The notes: a model not told the origin generated them from the letters alone. A stretch of 64,000 bases of DNA from JACKEQ01 sp041389565 (GCA_041389565.1 JAWKRP010000016.1:141728-205727), one strand, 5' to 3'; shown: positions 51,556 through 60,076, counted from the stretch's first letter. Translations and numbers: made by a program.

Positions 51556-51584
51556 CCCCCGCTCGCGGCGATTCGCGCTGGGGG
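51556..51584 (+). terminator. Stem-loop directly after the stop codon
   Basis: CCCCC and CGCG pair with CGCG and GGGGG (internal loop GCT/CT, apical loop GCGATT). It starts immediately after the TGA at 51553-51555. No U-tract follows, but it is the strongest hairpin of the gap 51556-51628. Confidence 0.5.
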
Positions 51585-51593
51585 CGGGCCTTC

Positions 51594-51602
51594 TGGTATA
51601 CG
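51594..51602 (+). promoter_or_regulatory. Extended -10 promoter candidate TGGTATACG
   Basis: TG-N-TATACG fits an extended -10 element and lies 26 nt before ATG 51629. No clear -35 sequence. Confidence 0.42.
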
Positions 51603-51628
51603 AGAGCCACGCATCCACGGAGCCGACC

Positions 51629-52291
51629 ATGATCTGGGCCCTGCTGTTCGGAGCGCTCGCCGCGGAGGCTCCCGAGGGGAGTCCCTTCGCCGATGTCCCT
51701 TTCTTCCACCATTCTTCGCTGAAGCCGACCAAGCGTGTGGAGCCGACCTTCCCGTCCGTTCCACCCGCGGAGGCCGCACAGCGCCACCGCTGCATCGTGT
51801 GGGTGAAGATCGGTGCCGACGGCCGGCCTGCCCAGGTCACCATCGTCGATGGCTTCGCGGGAGACGGCTGCACCGCACCCTTCCAGCAGGCTGCCACCGC
51901 CGCCGTGTCGGAGTGGAAGTGGAAGCCGACGAAGGTGGGCAAGGAGAAGGCCACGGTCCACACGCAGATCGCCGAGGTGTTCGCACCGCAGCAGTCCGCC
52001 CCGGTCATCGACGTGTCGCTGGAGGCGCGCCCGCCGCCCGAGCCCGTGAAGCAGCCGAAGCGCCCCACCGGGCTGCCCGGCGACCCCAACATGCCCGCGC
52101 CCCTCACCCCGTCGCCGCGCCCTGCACCGGCTCCGCCACCCGCGCCGGCTCCGCGCCCGCCTGCCGCCCAGCCGCCGCCCGCACCGGCGCCGGCACCCCA
52201 AGCGCCTCCCGAGCCCCCGCCTCCGATGGAGGCCCCGGCGCCCCCGCCGATGGAGGCCCCTCCGCTGCCGCCCGCACCCGCACCCCAGTAG
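51629..52291 (+). CDS. TonB C-terminal-domain protein with proline-rich tail (reversed order)
   Basis: The 220-aa product has a short signal peptide (MIWALLFGALA|AEAPEG). Residues about 30-115 match the TonB C-terminal domain: RVEPTFPSVPPAEAAQRHRC, WVKIGADGRPAQVTIVDGF and AVSEWKWKPTKVGKEKATVH are its strand pattern, and two cysteines could bridge it. The last 90 residues are almost only Pro and Ala (PAPAPPPAPAPRPPAA). In a normal TonB the proline-rich spanner comes before the domain, so the order is reversed and no inner-membrane anchor is present. It may bind peptidoglycan or a partner instead of energising a receptor. Confidence 0.7.
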   Translation: MIWALLFGALAAEAPEGSPFADVPFFHHSSLKPTKRVEPTFPSVPPAEAAQRHRCIVWVKIGADGRPAQVTIVDGFAGDGCTAPFQQAATAAVSEWKWKPTKVGKEKATVHTQIAEVFAPQQSAPVIDVSLEARPPPEPVKQPKRPTGLPGDPNMPAPLTPSPRPAPAPPPAPAPRPPAAQPPPAPAPAPQAPPEPPPPMEAPAPPPMEAPPLPPAPAPQ

Positions 52292-52297
52292 CGCGGG

Positions 52298-54073
52298 TCA
52301 GCGCTCGAGCGCCCCGAGGTCCGGCGAGCCATCGTCCGGTCGGGGCTCGCTCGCCTGGTCGTCGACGTACTGTCGGAGGACCGGGTGCCCCGAGACCCCC
52401 GCCTGGAGTGGGCCCGCCGCATCGAGGGCCGGCGAGGAGGCCGTGAGCGTGAGGTCTCTGGTGGACAGGTTCGTGAAGCCGGCATCCGTGCCGGTGAGGA
52501 CGCCCATCGTCGTGAGGGACCCGGTGGCCCCCGAGAACGACGGGCTGTAGCCGGCCTTCAGCCACGAGTCCTCGACGTTCACGTCTCCGTCGGAATCCAC
52601 GAGCGCGAGGTTTCCGGCCGCGTACACGATGCTGTTCTCGACCTGGGCCACGTGTCCGGGCGACGACAGCCGGAACAGCGTGGTGTTGCCGGGACGCTCG
52701 GAGACGACGGTGTTGTGGAAGAACCACAGCGTGCCGTTCCGATAGTCGGCGGTGACCCCACTGTCTCCGCCGTAGTGCACGATCTGGCTGTTCCCGTCGT
52801 TCGCGGGCTCGACGAGCAGGTTGCCGTAGACGAACGTCTGGTCGTAGGCCGGGTCGTTCACGAGGTCGGCATGATCCGAGTCGACGAGGTCGAGCTGGCG
52901 GTTCCCCCCTTCGATCCGGTTGTACCGGATGATCGTTCCCGCCGAGCGATCCTTGAGGTTGTTCCCCCCGCACCCCGCGCACAGCGGCCCGTACAGGTTG
53001 TACTCGAACGTGATGCCGGCGGCCTCGGTGTAGCTGTTGTGCTCGTAGATCGAGCCGGGATTCCCGTTGTCGTGGATGTGGTTCGACGACACCGTGACGT
53101 TCGACGCCTGCCACGCGACGAACAGGCCGTTGCCGTTGTCGGTCAGCGTGGTGCCGCGGATCGTGATGTGGTCGCCCGACTCCACGAACACGCCGGACGC
53201 GTTGTCGTCGTAGGTGTCGGCGTTCCCGGCCTCGTCCACGAAGCCCGACGACGAGCGGGCCCCGCGCAGCTCGAGATCCTCGAGGTAGATCCACGAAGCG
53301 GGCCCGGCGGGCACGGAGGCTCCGCCGATCTTCACGATGCCGCGCGTCTCGCTCCAGTAGTCGAGGTCGAGGTCGGTGGTGGCGCCATCTCCCTGGATGA
53401 CGGGGATCGCGCCCGTGACGGGGTCGCACACGCCGATCACGACGACGGGAGCGTCCTCCGTGCCGGGGGTGTTGAGCACCCACTTGGCCTGCCAGGGCGT
53501 GCTGTCGGCCCAGATGCGGACGAGGGTGTCGGGCGCCAGGGTATGCCAGGGCACGTCGTTCGGGTGTGCGTACGGCTGCCCGGGCCCGACATCGTAGACG
53601 GTCGCGAAGTCCGCGGGATCCCAGCGATCGACCGCGCAGCCCGTAGCCACCGGGTCGGTGTCCGCATCCGTGTCGGTGTCCGCATCCGCGTCGGTGTCCG
53701 CATCCGCGTCGGTGTCCGCATCCGCGTCGGTGTCCGCGTCCGCATCGGTGTCCGCGTCCGCATCGGTGTCCGCGTCCGCATCGGTGTCCGCGTCCGCGTC
53801 GGTGTCGCTGTCCGCATCCGCGTCGGTGTCGGTATCGGTATCGGTATCGGTATCGGTATCGGTATCGGTATCGGTATCGGTATCGGTATCGGTATCGGTA
53901 TCGGTATCGGTATCGGTATCGGTATCGGTGTCCGCGTCGGCATCGGTGTCCGCGTCCGCATCCGTGTCGGTGTCCGCGTCCGTGTCGGTGTCCGCGTCCG
54001 CTTCGACCTCGGGACCCGCATCCTTGCCCGTGCACCCGATTCCCAGGATTGCGACCCACATCCAGCGTGCCAT
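52298..54073 (-). CDS. Right-handed beta-helix lipoprotein on Asp-rich stalk
   Basis: A 591-aa lipoprotein (VAILGIGC, Cys14) with a stalk of about 120 Asp-alternating residues and then a parallel beta-helix domain, as in pectate lyase-like and NosD-like proteins: GVFVESGDHITIRGTTLTDN, GLFVAWQASNVTVSSNHIHD and YNRIEGGNRQLDLVD are typical coils, and the end (SSPALDAAG...DLGALE) is the classic C-terminal signature of such secreted proteins. It may bind or cleave polysaccharide. GGAGG lies 4 nt before ATG 54073, and TAGAGT lies 16 nt before it. Confidence 0.8.
   Translation of the reverse strand: MARWMWVAILGIGCTGKDAGPEVEADADTDTDADTDTDADADTDADADTDTDTDTDTDTDTDTDTDTDTDTDTDTDTDTDTDTDADADSDTDADADTDADADTDADADTDADADTDADADTDADADTDADADTDTDADTDPVATGCAVDRWDPADFATVYDVGPGQPYAHPNDVPWHTLAPDTLVRIWADSTPWQAKWVLNTPGTEDAPVVVIGVCDPVTGAIPVIQGDGATTDLDLDYWSETRGIVKIGGASVPAGPASWIYLEDLELRGARSSSGFVDEAGNADTYDDNASGVFVESGDHITIRGTTLTDNGNGLFVAWQASNVTVSSNHIHDNGNPGSIYEHNSYTEAAGITFEYNLYGPLCAGCGGNNLKDRSAGTIIRYNRIEGGNRQLDLVDSDHADLVNDPAYDQTFVYGNLLVEPANDGNSQIVHYGGDSGVTADYRNGTLWFFHNTVVSERPGNTTLFRLSSPGHVAQVENSIVYAAGNLALVDSDGDVNVEDSWLKAGYSPSFSGATGSLTTMGVLTGTDAGFTNLSTRDLTLTASSPALDAAGPLQAGVSGHPVLRQYVDDQASEPRPDDGSPDLGALER
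53649..54009 (-). repeat. Asp-alternating coding tract with a pure hexamer core
   Basis: Within this tract 53831-53926 is a perfect array of 16 copies of GGTATC (plus strand), encoding only Asp-Thr. The flanks use mixed GAC/GAT and Ala/Thr codons. The pure core is likely to change length by slippage in steps of two residues, always in frame. Confidence 0.92.
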
Positions 54074-54089
54074 CCGACCTCCGACGGCC

Positions 54090-54095
54090 ACTCTA
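54090..54095 (-). promoter_or_regulatory. -10-like TAGAGT for the beta-helix lipoprotein gene
   Basis: On the minus strand TAGAGT ends 16 nt before ATG 54073 and is followed by GGAGG. Confidence 0.35.
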
Positions 54096-54156
54096 GCCGA
54101 GGACGGTCGATTCCGGGCGCCACCGTGCATAGGGAGCACTCCCACCTGGAGCGCCG

Positions 54157-55593
54157 ATGCCCACCCTCGGACTCGAGAACACCTACGCCGAGCAGCTCGA
54201 CGGCCTCTATGTGCCGCACACGCCGCAGGGATTCCCGAACCCTGTGATGGTCGAGCTCAATCGCAGCCTGGTCGCGGAGCTCGGGCTCGACGAGGCCCTG
54301 CTCGATGCGCAGGGCGCCGCGCTCCTGTCGGGCACCCGGGTCCCCGACGACTCGCGTCCCCTCGCCCAGGCCTACGCCGGGCACCAGTTCGGCGGCTTCT
54401 CCCCCCAGCTGGGTGACGGCCGCGCGGTCCTCCTCGGCGAGATCGTCGACGTGCACGGCCATCGGCGCGACCTGCACCTCAAGGGGTCCGGCCGCACGGC
54501 GTTCTCGCGGGGTGGCGACGGAAAGGCCACGCTCGGGCCGGTCCTTCGCGAGTACCTCGTCGGGGAGGCCATGCACCACCTGGGCATCCCCACCACCCGC
54601 GTGCTCGCTGCCCTCACGACCGGCGAGACCGTCCATCGCTCCGAGCCGCTGCCCGGGGCCGTGCTCGCCCGCATCGCTGCGTCCCACCTCCGGGTCGGCA
54701 CGCTCGAGTTCTTCGCCGTCCGGCAAGACCACGCCAAGCTCGCGCGGGTCGTCGACTACGCGCTGGCGCGCCACTACCCCGACGCCACGGGCACGCCCGC
54801 GGTCGCGCTGCTCCGCGCCGTGGCCGAGGCCCAGGGTCGCCTGATCGCGAGCTGGATGAACGTCGGCTTCATCCACGGCGTGATGAACACCGACAACTGC
54901 ACGCTGTCGGGCGAGACCCTCGACTACGGGCCGTGTGCGTTCCTCGACCGCTACGACCCGTCCACCGTGTTCAGCTCGATCGACCACGGCGGGCGCTACG
55001 CGTACGGCAACCAGCCCGGCATCGCCCAGTGGAACCTCGCGCGCATGGGCGAAGCGCTCCTGCCCCTGATCGCCGACGACGAGGAAGAGGCCGTCGAGCA
55101 CGTGCAGGAAGCGCTGCGTCTGTACGCTCGCACCTACCAGGACGCCCTCGTGGCGGGCCTGCTCGCGAAGCTCGGCTGCGCGGGCTCCCACCCCGACGAC
55201 CCCGCGCTCCTCTCCGACTTCCTCGGCTGGATGGAGTCGACGCGGCAGGACTTCACCGGCACGTTCCGCGCGCTGTCCGCCGGGCTCCGGTCGGGCCAGC
55301 CCGCCTTCGACGATGCCGCGTTCCTCGCCTGGAGCTCGCGCTGGCACGCGCGGCTCGAAGGCGACCCCATGGAGCGGGCCGACCGCATGGACGAGGTGAA
55401 CCCGGTCTACGTGCCGCGCAACCACCTCGTCGAAGAGGCCCTGGATGCGGCCGTCGCGGGAGACCTCGGGCCGTTCCGGTCCATGCTGGCCGTGCTCGAG
55501 CGGCCGTACACCGCGCGGGACGGCCTCGAGCGCTACGCGAGCCCGGCGCCCCCCGCATTCGAGGAGACCTACCAGACGTTCTGCGGAACCTGA
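54157..55593 (+). CDS. selO: Protein adenylyltransferase SelO (YdiU family)
   Basis: A 478-aa SelO, the full family length. SelO is a pseudokinase-fold enzyme that transfers AMP from ATP to Ser/Thr/Tyr on target proteins, linked to redox stress. Signatures: AYAGHQFGGFSPQLGDGRA, LKGSGRTAFSRGGDGKATLGP, EAMHHLGIPTTR and HGVMNTDN with Asn247 and Asp256 spaced like the two active-site residues of known SelO. The C-terminus ends FCGT: the cysteine three residues from the end stands where eukaryotic SelO has selenocysteine and E. coli has Cys. GGAG lies 5 nt before the ATG. Monocistronic as far as can be seen. Confidence 0.93.
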   Translation: MPTLGLENTYAEQLDGLYVPHTPQGFPNPVMVELNRSLVAELGLDEALLDAQGAALLSGTRVPDDSRPLAQAYAGHQFGGFSPQLGDGRAVLLGEIVDVHGHRRDLHLKGSGRTAFSRGGDGKATLGPVLREYLVGEAMHHLGIPTTRVLAALTTGETVHRSEPLPGAVLARIAASHLRVGTLEFFAVRQDHAKLARVVDYALARHYPDATGTPAVALLRAVAEAQGRLIASWMNVGFIHGVMNTDNCTLSGETLDYGPCAFLDRYDPSTVFSSIDHGGRYAYGNQPGIAQWNLARMGEALLPLIADDEEEAVEHVQEALRLYARTYQDALVAGLLAKLGCAGSHPDDPALLSDFLGWMESTRQDFTGTFRALSAGLRSGQPAFDDAAFLAWSSRWHARLEGDPMERADRMDEVNPVYVPRNHLVEEALDAAVAGDLGPFRSMLAVLERPYTARDGLERYASPAPPAFEETYQTFCGT

Positions 55594-55662
55594 CCATCAC
55601 GCAGCCCGAACCGGCCGGATCCGGTGGAGCCGGCTAAGGGGGCGCGCTGCCGAGGTGTGTCC

Positions 55663-56742
55663 GTGCGTTCGTTCTCAGCCCTCTCCGTCCTCCTCGTCCT
55701 CGCGAGCTGCTCCAAGCGGGCGTCCGACACACTCGTCGACACCGATCCGCCCGTCGACACCGACACCGTCGACACCGACCTCCCCGACGAGCCCGGCCCA
55801 CGCGGGTTCATCGGCAGCCCGTGCCAGTCCGACGCCGACTGTCCGTACGCCGACAGCACCTGCATCCCCAACGCCAACGGGTACCCGGGCGGGATGTGCT
55901 CCCAGGCGTGCGACGAGGTGTGTCCCGACGCCGAGGGGCATCCCGTCACGTTCTGCGTGGCAGACGGCGCGCTCCCCGCAGAAGCGCCCACGCTCGGAGA
56001 CGGCGCCTGCCACTCGCGGTGCGACTTCGGGTTCTTCCCCGAGTCTGGGTGCCGCGCCGGCTACGGGTGCGCTCGCGTGCCCCGCGCCAACCAGTCCGGA
56101 ACCGAGCTCTACGCGTGCCTCCCCGGCGAGGGGGACGTGTTGCCGTCCTGCTACTACGAGCTCGGCGCGGCCGGTGTGCGGTTCGAGCCGACGGTGATCC
56201 CCGACCGAAGTCCTGCGGATCATCCCGAGCTGACGTGCCACGTGGAGGATCCCATCATCCTCCGGCCCCCGCTCCACAACGTCGACGTGCTCACGACCGC
56301 GGGGCAGTCCGTCGGGCTCTCGGGGTCGTGTGCGCTCGGCCACGCGCTGTCCGACACGGTGCTCGACGCCCGGAAGCACGGCGCCACCGCGCTGTTCCAC
56401 CTGGGCACGCTCAACTGCCGCGTCATCGCCGGCACGAGCTCGCTGTCCGAGCACGGGAATGGCACGGCCATCGACATCTGGGGCGTCGAGCTCCAGGACG
56501 GCACGGTCTACTCCCTGGAGGACGACTGGGAGCACGACACCACCATGCCCACACAGCCTGGCGGGGTCTGGCTGTACGAAGCGGCACACCGCTGGTTCGA
56601 CAACGACTACTGGAACATCCTGCTCACGCCGAACTACAACGCGGCGCACGACAACCACATCCACGCCGACCTCACGCCCGGGTCCGACTTCCTGGGCTTC
56701 ACCGACGGCCGTTACATCGGCCCCGCGCCCTACGACGACTGA
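55663..56742 (+). CDS. Extensin-like C-terminal domain lipoprotein (M15-like peptidase fold)
   Basis: A 359-aa lipoprotein (LLVLASC, Cys about 16) with a short Asp-Thr tract (DTDPPVDTDTVDTDLPDE), a cysteine-rich N-terminal region (about 50-140, around ten Cys, EGF/kringle-like spacing) and an extensin-like C-terminal domain (PF06904). In the latter, SLSEHGNGTAIDIWG carries the His and Asp and HDNHIHADL the second His of an M15/LAS-type zinc site, as in D-Ala-D-Ala peptidases. It probably trims peptidoglycan at the envelope. GTG 55663 is used for the lipobox; GTG 55657 and 55624 are alternatives. The stop shares one base with the next gene. Confidence 0.75.
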   Translation: MRSFSALSVLLVLASCSKRASDTLVDTDPPVDTDTVDTDLPDEPGPRGFIGSPCQSDADCPYADSTCIPNANGYPGGMCSQACDEVCPDAEGHPVTFCVADGALPAEAPTLGDGACHSRCDFGFFPESGCRAGYGCARVPRANQSGTELYACLPGEGDVLPSCYYELGAAGVRFEPTVIPDRSPADHPELTCHVEDPIILRPPLHNVDVLTTAGQSVGLSGSCALGHALSDTVLDARKHGATALFHLGTLNCRVIAGTSSLSEHGNGTAIDIWGVELQDGTVYSLEDDWEHDTTMPTQPGGVWLYEAAHRWFDNDYWNILLTPNYNAAHDNHIHADLTPGSDFLGFTDGRYIGPAPYDD

Positions 56743-57695
56743 TGCGGGTGGTGCTCCTGGGGATGCTCACGTCCTGCGCGTCCCGAGAGACCCGCATCGA
56801 GGGCGGCACGGAGGAGCAGCGCGCCATCGTGGCCGCGGCACTCGACGAGATCACCAGCGCCGCGTCGTTCCCGGTGTCGGTCCCGCGCATCGACATCCGC
56901 GAGATGTCCCGCGGAGACGGGCGCTACAACAGCGTCACCCGCAGGATCCGCCTGCGCCCGGTCGCCGACGACGAGCTCGCGACCAACACGCGCCACGAGC
57001 TGTGCCACGCGCTCGACCTCCAGGCAGGACTCGAGTCCCCGACCGACCCCGTGTGGGCCTTCCGCTCCGACGAGCAGCGCGAGGCCTACGGAGAGCGGCG
57101 CGGCCGGCGCGAGGCGTTCGCGACCGTGTGCTCCGCCGGGCCCCACGCGCTCGCCCTCGTGGGCGGGTGTACCCCCGAAGGAGCCGACCTGCGCGACGTG
57201 TTCGACGCGCTCTTCGATCACGTGCCCGCGGCCGACAGCACGGCCACCCTCCGATCGACGGTGACGCTGCCCTCGGGGTCCGAGCTGACCTCCGCCAGGG
57301 GCACCACCGGGGGCCTGGTCTGGCTGTCCTTCGAGACCGCGGGCGGCCAGGACGAGCGGTGGATCGACCCCGAGACGGGCCTGGACGGGCCTCCGCAGGG
57401 CCTCACGGTGGGGTTCGACCCGCTCGACGAGAACGCCAGAGCCGCCTTCGAGACCGCCGTGCCGGCCGTGTGGTCCACGGACCCGGAGGCCTTCGGCGTC
57501 CATGCCGTCGGCCGGATGTCGTGGCGGATGCCGATCGAGCCCACCGCACGCGCCCTGTTCGCGTGGGACGGCGCGACCCTCACGACCTGGTGCAACCCCG
57601 GGGACGACGGACTGCTCGTCGTGGGCGACACCCTGTGGATCGCGGCGCAGCGCGGGGACGTCGTCGAGCTCCGGCAGACCTCGTTCACCCGCTGA
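56742..57695 (+). CDS. Putative lipoprotein metallopeptidase (HELCH motif)
   Basis: A 317-aa lipoprotein (LLGMLTSC). Residues about 80-95 read NTRHELCHALDLQAGL: HExxH-like HELCH is a zinc-peptidase motif, and a conserved-looking Glu/Gly helix (YGERRGRREAFATVC) could supply a third ligand. The C-terminal half is beta-rich (WIDPETGLDGPPQGLTVGFD). ATG 56742 overlaps the upstream stop (TGATG), so it is co-translated with the extensin-like protein and may act on the same wall or surface substrate. The family is unrecognised, so peptidase activity is an inference. Confidence 0.65.
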   Translation: MRVVLLGMLTSCASRETRIEGGTEEQRAIVAAALDEITSAASFPVSVPRIDIREMSRGDGRYNSVTRRIRLRPVADDELATNTRHELCHALDLQAGLESPTDPVWAFRSDEQREAYGERRGRREAFATVCSAGPHALALVGGCTPEGADLRDVFDALFDHVPAADSTATLRSTVTLPSGSELTSARGTTGGLVWLSFETAGGQDERWIDPETGLDGPPQGLTVGFDPLDENARAAFETAVPAVWSTDPEAFGVHAVGRMSWRMPIEPTARALFAWDGATLTTWCNPGDDGLLVVGDTLWIAAQRGDVVELRQTSFTR

Positions 57696-58554
57696 GGCGG
57701 GCAGGCTCCCGGACCTCCCGGTGGAACGCCAGCACCGTGTCGACGATGTCGGGGTTCTCGAGGATGCGTCGGTGTCCGAGCCCCGTGGTCGCGTGCATCC
57801 GGGCCCCGGGCCAGCGCGCGACGACCTCGCTCCCGCCCTCGAACGCCACCTCGCGGTCGGCGGTGTCGTGGACCCAGAGCATCGGCTCCGTGCGCCGGCT
57901 CGCGAGCATGGCCGTGTCGATGTCGTCGAGCGCCCAGCCATTCAGGCGCTCGAGCCTCGCCTTCTCGAGCTCGATGGCCGCGTCGTCGACCACGGCACCC
58001 ATCCACGCGTCGAACCAGTCGAGCGGGTGGGCCGGGCCCGCGATGCCCACGAACGCTCCCACCGACAAGCCCCGCTCCACCGCGAGGATCGCACCGCAGC
58101 AGCCCAGGGAGTGCGCGATCAGGAGCTCGATGTGCCCTCCGTCTGCGACGGCCTCGAGCGCGTCGGCCATCGCGGGGAACGACGACTGCGAGCCCGGCGA
58201 CTGCCCGTGCCCGGGGGCATCGAGCACGACCACCTCGTGACCCAGCTCCACGAGCGGCTGCACGAAGGCGTGGAGCTGCGCCCCCCAGCCTCCCCAGCCG
58301 TGCTGGAGCACCACGCGGGGACCCGAGCCGAACCGCCACACCGCCACCGGCCCGGACGCCGTGTCGAGGCGCTCCGCACGGCCCTGCGCGAGGCACGCGG
58401 CCTGCGGCTCCGTGAGCGGCTGACGTGGGGGAGACCGGAAGAACAGCCAGCTCGCCGTGCGGGCCGCGGTGGCCGGGCTCACGACGTTCACGAGGCGCAG
58501 ACCCGACTGAATAGAACGAACGATCGTGCTTTTATTGAGGACAGGCTTGGTCAT
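57685..58554 (-). CDS. Alpha/beta hydrolase controlled by the adjacent TetR
   Basis: A 289-aa hydrolase: VVLQHGWGGWGAQLHAFV has the HGWGG oxyanion loop, LIAHSLGCCGAILA carries the nucleophile serine (AHSLG), and GLGHRRILENPDIVD has the catalytic His; LWVHDTADREV supplies the acid. ATG 58554 has GGAG 5 nt upstream and lies 13 bp after the TetR stop, so the two form an operon. A copy of the TetR operator and -10 lies inside codons about 9-15 (58509-58527); if it works as a promoter, GTG 58491 would be a second start. The substrate is unknown, perhaps a hydrophobic ester. Confidence 0.82.
   Translation of the reverse strand: MTKPVLNKSTIVRSIQSGLRLVNVVSPATAARTASWLFFRSPPRQPLTEPQAACLAQGRAERLDTASGPVAVWRFGSGPRVVLQHGWGGWGAQLHAFVQPLVELGHEVVVLDAPGHGQSPGSQSSFPAMADALEAVADGGHIELLIAHSLGCCGAILAVERGLSVGAFVGIAGPAHPLDWFDAWMGAVVDDAAIELEKARLERLNGWALDDIDTAMLASRRTEPMLWVHDTADREVAFEGGSEVVARWPGARMHATTGLGHRRILENPDIVDTVLAFHREVREPARLSG
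57688..57701. terminator. Small GC hairpin between overlapping convergent genes
   Basis: CCCGC pairs with GCGGG around TGAG, which contains the TGA of the plus-strand gene. Five-bp stem only. Confidence 0.3.
58509..58527 (-). promoter_or_regulatory. Second TetR operator copy inside the hydrolase gene
   Basis: Minus strand reads ACGATCGTTCGT followed by T-CTATTCA. It matches the copy upstream of the TetR gene at 17 of 20 positions. The half-palindrome ACGA...TCGT is typical of TetR-family sites. Confidence 0.55.
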
Positions 58555-58567
58555 GTCGGCTCCAGGA

Positions 58568-59152
58568 TCAGGCGCGAGCGCCGTTCAGCAGGTTCTCGAA
58601 AGCAGTGTCGGCGCGCGGGATGGCGTCGGGCAGCGCGAGCAGGCGGACGGTGAGGTGCAGCATCAGCGCGATGCTGTACAGGTCGAGCGCGAACTGACGG
58701 GTGTCGAGGTCGGCCCGGAACTCCCCGGTGGCCACACCCGTGGCGGTGACCGTCTCGATGACGTCGAGCCAGTCGCGCTGTTGGGACGCCAACGCGTCGC
58801 GTGCGTCGCCCGGACGGTCGTCGAGCTCCGTGATCGCCGCGACGAAGATGCAGCCGTGCTCCTGGCGGTGGAACCACGCGATCCACAGCCCGAACAACGC
58901 ACGCACCCGGGCTTCGCCGCGAGGTGCACGGAGGGCGGGCCGGATCACCTCCTCGACGAACCGGTCGGACGCGTGCTCGAGCACCTGGACCTGGAGCGCC
59001 GACTTGGACTGGAAGTGCGCGAACAGCCCGCTCTTGCTCATGTGGAGCTCTTTCGCGAGCGTGCCGATGCTGAGGCCCTCGAGCCCCACCGTGCACGCGC
59101 GCGCCGACGCGAACTCGAGCACCGCTTCCCGGGTCTGGTCACCTTTTCCCAT
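58568..59152 (-). CDS. TetR/AcrR-family transcriptional regulator
   Basis: A 194-aa repressor. Residues about 5-50 are the TetR DNA-binding domain (LSIGTLAKELHMSKSGLFAHFQSKSALQVQVLEH), with the helix-turn-helix at about 28-47. The C-terminal ligand domain (FGLWIAWFHRQEHGCIFVAAITEL) is of the TetR_C_16-like type often seen with hydrolases and oxidoreductases. Start ATG 59152. A palindrome 14 bp upstream and a copy in the downstream gene imply autoregulation and control of the hydrolase. The ligand is unknown. Confidence 0.88.
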   Translation of the reverse strand: MGKGDQTREAVLEFASARACTVGLEGLSIGTLAKELHMSKSGLFAHFQSKSALQVQVLEHASDRFVEEVIRPALRAPRGEARVRALFGLWIAWFHRQEHGCIFVAAITELDDRPGDARDALASQQRDWLDVIETVTATGVATGEFRADLDTRQFALDLYSIALMLHLTVRLLALPDAIPRADTAFENLLNGARA

Positions 59153-59161
59153 GCAACATGA

Positions 59162-59178
59162 ATAGTACGACCGTTCGT
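59162..59178 (-). promoter_or_regulatory. TetR operator and -10-like TACTAT
   Basis: Minus strand: ACGAACGGTCGT overlaps TACTAT, which ends 9 nt before ATG 59152. The palindromic core ACGA-NNNN-TCGT suits a TetR dimer and would block the -10. Confidence 0.6.
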
Positions 59179-59248
59179 TTTTGTCCACAGCGATCCGCGT
59201 CCCCGCTGTCCGATGAGATACAGAGCCCGCACGGAAGGGGGTTTCCGC

Positions 59249-60076
59249 ATGGTCCGACTGCTTCACGACCTCCGCTGGGGGTTCCCGGTCCCCGGCGCAC
59301 AGGTGCCGTGGGGCTCGGCGATGGCCCGGTTCGGCGTCGAGGGTGCGCGCCAGCTGACCCTCGACGGCACCGTGTCGTTCGCGGGGCTGGAGCTGTACGT
59401 GCCCACCCTGGTGGGGGGAACGAGGGATCTGGTGCGCGTCGTCACGTACGAGGTGCGCGCTCCGCCCGACCGCGCCGCGCTCGAAGCCGTCCTGGGCGAA
59501 GGTCGCGTGCAGGTCCTCCCGAACCACGGCCAGCCCCACCAGGTGGCGGAGGTGTGGACCTGGGACTGCGGGCACGACGTGAGCTTCGCGATCTCCGTGT
59601 TCGCCGCACAGCGCGGCGCCGCGATCGCCGGCGTGTACCTCACGTGCGAGGACGAGAGGCTCGCACGGCCGTACGTGGCGGCGCTCACGGACGATGCGCC
59701 GTGGAGGCGTCCGGGAACGGTCGAGGCGCTGGACGTGCGGGGGCTCGAGCCCTGTGCGCTCACCGACGCCCAGCTCGCGCTCCGGCGGCCCGGTCTGCAG
59801 CGGCCTGCCGACTGGGCGCCGACCGGGCTCTGGCGGTCCGCGGGCTCCTGGGGGCTCGCCGACGGCCGCGTCACCACCGTGTTCAGGGAGGGCACGCCGG
59901 TCGCTCTCGTGCACGAGCGCACGCTGCCTGCCCGCGGTCCGGGGGGCTCGTGCCTCCGGGCAGACGGCGTGGTCGCGCTGGTGTCGAGCGATCCGTACGG
60001 TCTCGACGGGCTGGTCTCACGCCTCGCGCGCATTTCCGGGGTCACCGTCGTGCTCGAAGTCCACCACGCCGACTGA
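59249..60076 (+). CDS. Hypothetical cytoplasmic protein, 275 aa
   Basis: No signal peptide, no membrane helix, no family recognised. The texture is alpha/beta with many Val/Leu strands; a Trp/Cys/His segment (VWTWDCGHDVSFAISVF) and LTCEDERLARPYVAALTD stand out. ATG 59249 is chosen because GGAAGGGG lies upstream; ATG 59213 is in frame. It is divergent from the TetR gene, so its promoter shares that region. It is followed by a cupin gene after 37 bp. Confidence 0.55.
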   Translation: MVRLLHDLRWGFPVPGAQVPWGSAMARFGVEGARQLTLDGTVSFAGLELYVPTLVGGTRDLVRVVTYEVRAPPDRAALEAVLGEGRVQVLPNHGQPHQVAEVWTWDCGHDVSFAISVFAAQRGAAIAGVYLTCEDERLARPYVAALTDDAPWRRPGTVEALDVRGLEPCALTDAQLALRRPGLQRPADWAPTGLWRSAGSWGLADGRVTTVFREGTPVALVHERTLPARGPGGSCLRADGVVALVSSDPYGLDGLVSRLARISGVTVVLEVHHAD

